A DNA stretch of 64,000 bases from CAZRWD01 sp964603785 (lineage in GTDB: Bacteria; Fermentibacterota; Fermentibacteria; Fermentibacterales; Fermentibacteraceae). Positions 59,533-64,000 of the stretch are shown piece after piece. The translations under genes and the position numbers were made by a program. Under the pieces are notes generated by a model. It was given only the letters and a program-made list of their open reading frames with translations, searched no databases and was not told the origin of the DNA. Within the stretch, counting starts at the first letter, position 1, and each line of letters begins with the position of its first letter. The DNA lies in assembly GCA_964603785.1 (NCBI GenBank), contig CAZRWD010000012.1, forward strand, positions 18,430-82,429. Direction: 5' to 3'.

Positions 59533-60264
59533 CTAGAGGACCAGCCTGTACCCTAGCGATGCGAAGTTCGCGAGGGTGAAGTTGTAGACCTCCTCGACGT
59601 CGGCCCCGCCCTCCACGATCCGGTAGCCGAGCAGGAGGGTGTTGCGGTCGTCGAAGGCCCATCCGGCACCGGCGAAGACATCCTCCGCCCTGCCCTGCGG
59701 GCCTGCGAGGGCGTCCCCGTCCAGCAGCAGGTGGAGGGGTCCGCTCACCCTCCAGTCCAGCGCGAAGCTCAGCAGCGGCACGAACCCGGTGTTCTTCTTC
59801 ACCGTCTCCTGGCCGCCGCCGGAGACGCCGATCGAGGCATCCCTGATCTTCGCGGTCAGGCCGAGCGCCGCCGTCAGGTCGTCGCCCCGGAGCAGGTCGT
59901 ACCTCCAGGTCAGCCTGTACGAGTCGAACCGGTAGGATGCGTCCAGGTCCGTTCCCGCCGGGAACGTGACCCCGTTGAAGCTGATGTCGGTCCCGGCCTC
60001 CCCGGAGGCCTCGAGCCTGAGAGGTGCGGCGAAGACGCTCAGGTGATGCCGCCCGCCGATGGTCCTGCCGAGCCTGAGTCGGAAGAAGAGCCCCGGATCG
60101 GTCTCGAGGTCCTCCGTGAGGGAGAACCCTGTTCCGGTGTCTCCGGGGATGCGGACATCGTTGTAGCCCGACCAGACCATGCCCGTCTCGCCCTCGACGA
60201 ACCACTGCGCCCGGGCGGGCACGACCGCCAGGCATGTGATCGCGAACAGGACCATTCTCCTCAT
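59533..60264 (-). CDS. Small outer-membrane beta-barrel protein
   Basis: 243 residues from the ATG at 60262-60264, with GGGAGGAAG before it; the frame is open far upstream but antisense to the next gene. Signal peptide (VLFAITCLAVVPARAQ), then alternating beta strands ending LGYRLVL, as in porin-like barrels of 8-12 strands. Unknown function. In a probable two-gene unit with the Gate-domain protein. Confidence 0.65.
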   Translation of the reverse strand: MRRMVLFAITCLAVVPARAQWFVEGETGMVWSGYNDVRIPGDTGTGFSLTEDLETDPGLFFRLRLGRTIGGRHHLSVFAAPLRLEASGEAGTDISFNGVTFPAGTDLDASYRFDSYRLTWRYDLLRGDDLTAALGLTAKIRDASIGVSGGGQETVKKNTGFVPLLSFALDWRVSGPLHLLLDGDALAGPQGRAEDVFAGAGWAFDDRNTLLLGYRIVEGGADVEEVYNFTLANFASLGYRLVL

Positions 60265-60369
60265 CGCTTCCTCCCGGTTGCGGGGTAGACCCTGTAGAAT
60301 AACCCCGGGACGGCGGCAGACGCCACGACAGCGACGCAGCCGGCCCCACCGTCCGGGGAGGAACCGGGG

Positions 60370-61773
60370 ATGACGCAGACCGAGAGACTCCTGTTCGACA
60401 TCTTCGAGAGCACCGGCAGGATGCTCTACCTGGTAGGCGGGACCGTGAGGGACAGGCTGATGGGCAATCCCTCCTCGGACCTCGACTTCGCGACGGATGC
60501 ACTTCCCTCGGAGACCGCATCGCTCCTCGCCGGAGCAGGATTCCGACCATTCGACATAGGCGGCAGGTTCGGGACGATCTCCGCGGTGACCGAGGAGGGC
60601 GGCCGAAGCGTTCACGTGGAGGTCACCACCTTCCGCACCGAGAAATACAGGGACGGGTCGCGCAAGCCCTCGGTCGAGTTCGGCACCGGTCTGGAGGAGG
60701 ACCTCCGCAGGAGGGACTTCACGATAAACGCCATCGCGCAGGACTCCCGCGGAGTCGTTACGGATCCCTGCGGAGGGGTCGGCGACCTGGAGGGCGGGCT
60801 GCTGCGCACCCCGGGCGATCCGCTCGTCACCATGAGGGAGGACCCCCTTCGCATCCTGCGTGCGGTGAGGTTCTCGGCCAGGTTCGGATTCGCCCTCGAC
60901 CCGGCCCTCGAGCGGTCCATCCGCGAGAACGGCCGCTGGCTCGAGGGCGTGGCGGTCGAGAGATGGGTGCAGGAGCTCGACGGCATCCTCCACCTCGACG
61001 ACGGAGAGGCTTCGGCGCGGGGGATGGCCATGATAGCCGACCTCGACCTGATCGGTGTCGTGCTGCCCGAGCTGGCGCCCCTGTGCCTGTCCGACGACAT
61101 GGATCAGGGCGCGTGGCACGAGGAGGGCGCATGGAGCCACTCCCTCTGCGTGCTCTCCAGGGTGCGGCCGGTCCGCTCGCTGAGATGGGCCGCCCTGCTC
61201 CACGACGCCGGCAAGCCCTCCTGCCGGACCGAGGACGGCGACGGACGCATCCGCTACCATGGACATCCGGCCGCGGGGGCCGCCCTGTGCGACTCCGTCT
61301 CCGACAGGCTGAAGTTCTCCCGGACCAGGAGGATGGAGATCAGGAGGCTTGTCGGGCTCCACCCGAGGCCCGCGGACTACAGGCCGGAGTGGACGCATGC
61401 CGCGGTCGCCAGGCTTGCGAGGGACGCCGGCGACCTGCTGGACGACCTGCTCGAGCTGTCCCGCGCAGACGCATCCTGCCGCAACCCGTCCGCAGCCGCG
61501 GTCAGGAACGCGCTGCTGGACGAGCTGACGGCCAGGCTGTCCGACGAGAGCCTTCGACCCGTCGTCAGGCTGCTGCCCGAGGGTCTCGGGGCAGCCCTCG
61601 CCGCGCATCTGACCGGTCGCGCGGTGGGCGAGGCGCTCGCATTCCTCGAGGACCTGGCCGTGGCCGGCGAGATGGACGTCGCAGCCCCGCCCTCGGCCTT
61701 CGTGGACGCCCTGCGGCAGAGGAGGCCCGACCTCTTCCCGGACGGCCACAGACACCCGGAGGATGATGCATGA
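60370..61773 (+). CDS. cca: CCA-adding enzyme/poly(A) polymerase family nucleotidyltransferase with HD domain
   Basis: 467 residues. Nucleotidyltransferase head: LVGGTVRDRLMG (22-33), DLDFATDA (metal-binding carboxylates), RRDFTINAIA, then the RNA-binding DPLRILRAVRFSARFGF. An HD phosphohydrolase domain follows (LLHDAGKPS near 277, YHGHPAAGA). Class II enzymes of this type complete the 3' CCA of tRNA and repair it; a poly(A) polymerase role cannot be excluded. GGGGAGG site before the ATG. Stop overlaps the kinase start (ATGA). Confidence 0.88.
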   Translation: MTQTERLLFDIFESTGRMLYLVGGTVRDRLMGNPSSDLDFATDALPSETASLLAGAGFRPFDIGGRFGTISAVTEEGGRSVHVEVTTFRTEKYRDGSRKPSVEFGTGLEEDLRRRDFTINAIAQDSRGVVTDPCGGVGDLEGGLLRTPGDPLVTMREDPLRILRAVRFSARFGFALDPALERSIRENGRWLEGVAVERWVQELDGILHLDDGEASARGMAMIADLDLIGVVLPELAPLCLSDDMDQGAWHEEGAWSHSLCVLSRVRPVRSLRWAALLHDAGKPSCRTEDGDGRIRYHGHPAAGAALCDSVSDRLKFSRTRRMEIRRLVGLHPRPADYRPEWTHAAVARLARDAGDLLDDLLELSRADASCRNPSAAAVRNALLDELTARLSDESLRPVVRLLPEGLGAALAAHLTGRAVGEALAFLEDLAVAGEMDVAAPPSAFVDALRQRRPDLFPDGHRHPEDDA

Positions 61774-63905
61774 ACGTTCTGGTCTCCTGCGATCCGGATC
61801 TCGTCGAGCGGCTCTTCTCGATCCTCGCCGAGTCCAGGCCGGACCTGACTCCGCGAGTGTTCACCGACGGCACCTACGTGGGCGACTCCGCCCTGGCCGT
61901 GGTGGTGGGGAGGAGGCCGCCCGCGGGGCTTCTGGGCATCCCGGTCCTCCTGGTGAGGAAGGAGTTCCTCCGAGCGGACATCGAGACCGCACTCATCCCC
62001 GCGGTTCCGCCGGCCGGGGGAGGGCAGGATCTGCCGCCCATCTGGTCCGCACCCCTGCCGGGGCAGGATGCGGAGGCGGGGATCCTGGTGGAGAACTGCC
62101 CGATCGGCCTCTTCCTCCACCACGAATGGGTCTTCACCTATGTGAACCCGGCCTTCTGCAGGATCTTCGGCTACACCAGGAGCGATCTCACCGGGAGGGC
62201 CGGACCTCTCGACCTGGTGCACCCCGACGACCGCGTGCGCGTCTCCAGGAGCATCACCGCCAGGATGAGCGGCAAGCAGGGCAGCGCCTCGCTGCAGTTC
62301 CGCGGCGTGAGGAAGGACGGGACCCGGATCTGCGTGGAGAGCCATGCCACGACGATCGACTCGGCCGGCGGGCGCGTGACCCTCGGCAGCGTAGTGGACG
62401 TTTCCGACCGCCGCAGGGTGGAGGATGCCCTGAAGAGGAGCGAGAAGCTCACCAGGGCCGTCCTGGAGAACTCGCCCTTCGCCCTGACCGTTCGCGACTC
62501 CGAGGGCAGGCTGCTCATGTACAACAGGTCGTGGAGGCAGCTGTGGCACCTGGAGGAGGAGGATGTAGAGAAGATCGAGGTCCAGTCGGCGAAGCTCTCG
62601 TTCCGCGACAGGTTCCCGTATCTCAGGGACTACATGGACAGGATCGAGAGGCTGTTCGAGTCCGGCGGCCGGATACAGCTCCCCGAGCAGCAGGTGACCA
62701 CCCCGACGGGCGGCAGGTGGATCTCCCAGCGCCTCTACTCCGTATCCAGCAGCGAGGGAGGGGTGGACTCCGTGGTCGTCCTGACCGAGGACGTGACCGA
62801 GAGGAGGCGGCTGGAGTCCGAGCTGCTGCAGGCCCAGAAGCTGGAGGCGCTGGGCACCCTGATCGGAGGGATCGCCCACGACTTCAACAACCTGCTGACC
62901 CCGATAGCCGGTTATGCCGAGATGGCCCTGGATCGGATGGGCGACGACCCGGGCCGCGAGGAGCTGGAGAAGGTGCTCGAGGCCGCCGGGAAGGCGTCGA
63001 GCATGGTCGGCCAGCTGATGGTCTACGGCAGGAAGAAGCTGCTCGACCCCAGGCCCGTGGATCTCCGCGAGGTCGTGACGGGCTTCGCCTCCATGGCCTC
63101 ACGCATGCTCGGGGAGACGCTGGTCCTGACCACGAGCCTGCCCTCCTCGCCGGTGACGGTCATGGGCGACGGGGACGAGCTGTCGCAGATGCTCGTGAAC
63201 CTCGCCGCTAACTCCAGGAAGACGATCCGGGACAGGGGAGGCATCACTCTCAGGCTGCGCTCCGACAAGAGATCGAGGAAGGCGCTGCTGGCATACGAGG
63301 ACGACGGCCCGCCGATGGACGAGGAGGCGGCCTCCAGGGTCTTCGAGCCGTTCTTCGCGTCCTCCCCGAAGGTGGGTGATGCGGGTCTCGGCATCCCGTC
63401 AGTCCAGGCCATCGCCAGGCGGCACGGCGGAGACGCCAGGTTCGTGCCGGGCGGCGACGGCAGGAGGATCTTCGAGATCGAGATCCCCCTGGCCGCGGCC
63501 GCGGACCTCGAGGCCTTCGAGTCGAGGCCCGGCTCGGGGGATCTCCACGGGCGGAGGCTCCTCGTGGCGGAGGACGACCAGGAGGTGGGCGCCTACATCA
63601 GGGACGCCCTGGTCTCGGCCGGATGCGTGGTCCAGCTGGTCTCGGACGGGGCCCTCGTCCCGCCGCTCCTGGAGAAGGGCTTCTGCCCCGAAGCCGTGAT
63701 AGCGGATGCGGTCATGCCGGTGATGGGAGCCGGGGAGCTGAGGCGCAGGCTCTCGGAGAGCCATCCGGAGCTGCCCCTCATGGTGATCTCGGGATATCCC
63801 GGCGAGGTCGACGCCTATCCCGGCACCTCCAGGCTGGTGCTGCTGGAGAAGCCCTTCACCATGGGCCAGCTGGTCAGGGGGGTGGAGCGGCTGCTGGGCG
63901 GGTGA
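61770..63905 (+). CDS. PAS-domain hybrid histidine kinase with C-terminal receiver
   Basis: 711 residues, ATG overlapping the cca stop (ATGA). No membrane segment, so probably cytoplasmic. An unassigned N-terminus (1-95), PAS 1 (about 105-225, with a PAC-like VRKDGTRI tail), PAS 2 (about 235-345), kinase with phospho-His370 (GGIAHDFNNLLTPI), degenerate ATP boxes (NLAANSRKTI; DDGPPMD where DxGxG is usual; DAGLGIPSV), then a receiver (about 590-711) with Asp646 (VIADAVMP) and lysine EKPF. Such hybrids often pass phosphate to a separate Hpt protein; none is seen here. Confidence 0.88.
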   Translation: MNVLVSCDPDLVERLFSILAESRPDLTPRVFTDGTYVGDSALAVVVGRRPPAGLLGIPVLLVRKEFLRADIETALIPAVPPAGGGQDLPPIWSAPLPGQDAEAGILVENCPIGLFLHHEWVFTYVNPAFCRIFGYTRSDLTGRAGPLDLVHPDDRVRVSRSITARMSGKQGSASLQFRGVRKDGTRICVESHATTIDSAGGRVTLGSVVDVSDRRRVEDALKRSEKLTRAVLENSPFALTVRDSEGRLLMYNRSWRQLWHLEEEDVEKIEVQSAKLSFRDRFPYLRDYMDRIERLFESGGRIQLPEQQVTTPTGGRWISQRLYSVSSSEGGVDSVVVLTEDVTERRRLESELLQAQKLEALGTLIGGIAHDFNNLLTPIAGYAEMALDRMGDDPGREELEKVLEAAGKASSMVGQLMVYGRKKLLDPRPVDLREVVTGFASMASRMLGETLVLTTSLPSSPVTVMGDGDELSQMLVNLAANSRKTIRDRGGITLRLRSDKRSRKALLAYEDDGPPMDEEAASRVFEPFFASSPKVGDAGLGIPSVQAIARRHGGDARFVPGGDGRRIFEIEIPLAAAADLEAFESRPGSGDLHGRRLLVAEDDQEVGAYIRDALVSAGCVVQLVSDGALVPPLLEKGFCPEAVIADAVMPVMGAGELRRRLSESHPELPLMVISGYPGEVDAYPGTSRLVLLEKPFTMGQLVRGVERLLGG

Positions 63906-63967
63906 CCGCGGCGTCATTCGGCTTTTGTCGGACCGCTCTCGATGCCTGCTTTCGCAGCCTCCCTCTC

Positions 63968-63990
63968 GCCGGTCGCCTTCGGCAACCGGC
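63968..63990 (+). terminator. TTCG-capped hairpin downstream of the hybrid kinase
   Basis: Arms 63968-63977 and 63981-63990 pair at nine of ten positions around a C(TTCG)G tetraloop-type cap. Possible terminator stem or part of a structured RNA; the window ends before its downstream side can be judged. Confidence 0.35.
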
Positions 63991-64000
63991 TGTCGGGACG

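Overview
This is a gene-dense, high-GC stretch of a Gram-negative-type (diderm) bacterial chromosome. The evidence for two membranes is an Omp85-type barrel, other outer-membrane barrels, a Wza/Wzz-type export pair and a phosphate porin. Three secreted proteins end in a C-terminal domain resembling the type IX secretion (T9SS) / FlgD-like sorting domain, and one of them is a gingipain-family (C25) protease. Together with heavy AGG arginine use and frequent GTG/TTG starts at overlapping stop codons, this suggests an uncultured high-GC lineage of the FCB superphylum (Fermentibacterota- or Eisenbacteria-like). That placement is inference; no rRNA or ribosomal protein gene is present to test it. 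No gap between genes exceeds 300 bases. I see no tRNA, rRNA or CRISPR array.

Layout. 1-7.2 kb: end of a CapK-like adenylate-forming ligase, then a minus-strand surface-glycan group (membrane GT-C, DUF354, alpha/alpha-toroid protein, ADH-MocA fusion, zinc-ribbon membrane protein). 7.3-10 kb: membrane SpoIIE-type phosphatase. 10-15 kb: operon of gmd, larC, a thioredoxin-like protein, a cupin, larB and a UDP-sugar epimerase. 15.1-17.3 kb: C25 protease with its own promoter and a strong terminator. 17.4-23.2 kb: addB-addA-like helicase/nuclease pair. 23.2-26.1 kb: TPR-like protein, DUF1015, putative lipoprotein, small membrane protein. 26.1-27.35 kb: a RAYT-type (Y1) transposase gene enclosed by AT-rich inverted repeats. 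27.4-30.8 kb: SppA protease fused to a barrel-like N-terminus, and a convergent Omp85-like barrel gene.

30.9-49.9 kb is a long plus-strand surface-polysaccharide operon: glycosyltransferases, two Wzx-type flippases, FemAB-like transferase, MurB, Rmd, RfbA, RfbB, UDP-glucuronate decarboxylase, Wza-like and Wzz-like proteins. Two large secreted beta-propeller proteins with the sorting-like C-terminus are embedded in it. Gmd (10 kb) and Rmd (40 kb) together would make GDP-D-rhamnose; RfbA/RfbB make dTDP-4-keto-6-deoxyglucose; the decarboxylase makes UDP-xylose.

49.9-58.5 kb is a complete phosphate-starvation locus: phoB, phoR, an OprP-like porin, two pstS, pstC, pstA, pstB, phoU. A four-unit 11-base-period repeat in front of the porin looks like a PhoB operator. 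58.5-63.9 kb: Gate-domain membrane protein, small outer-membrane barrel, CCA-adding-type nucleotidyltransferase and a hybrid histidine kinase.
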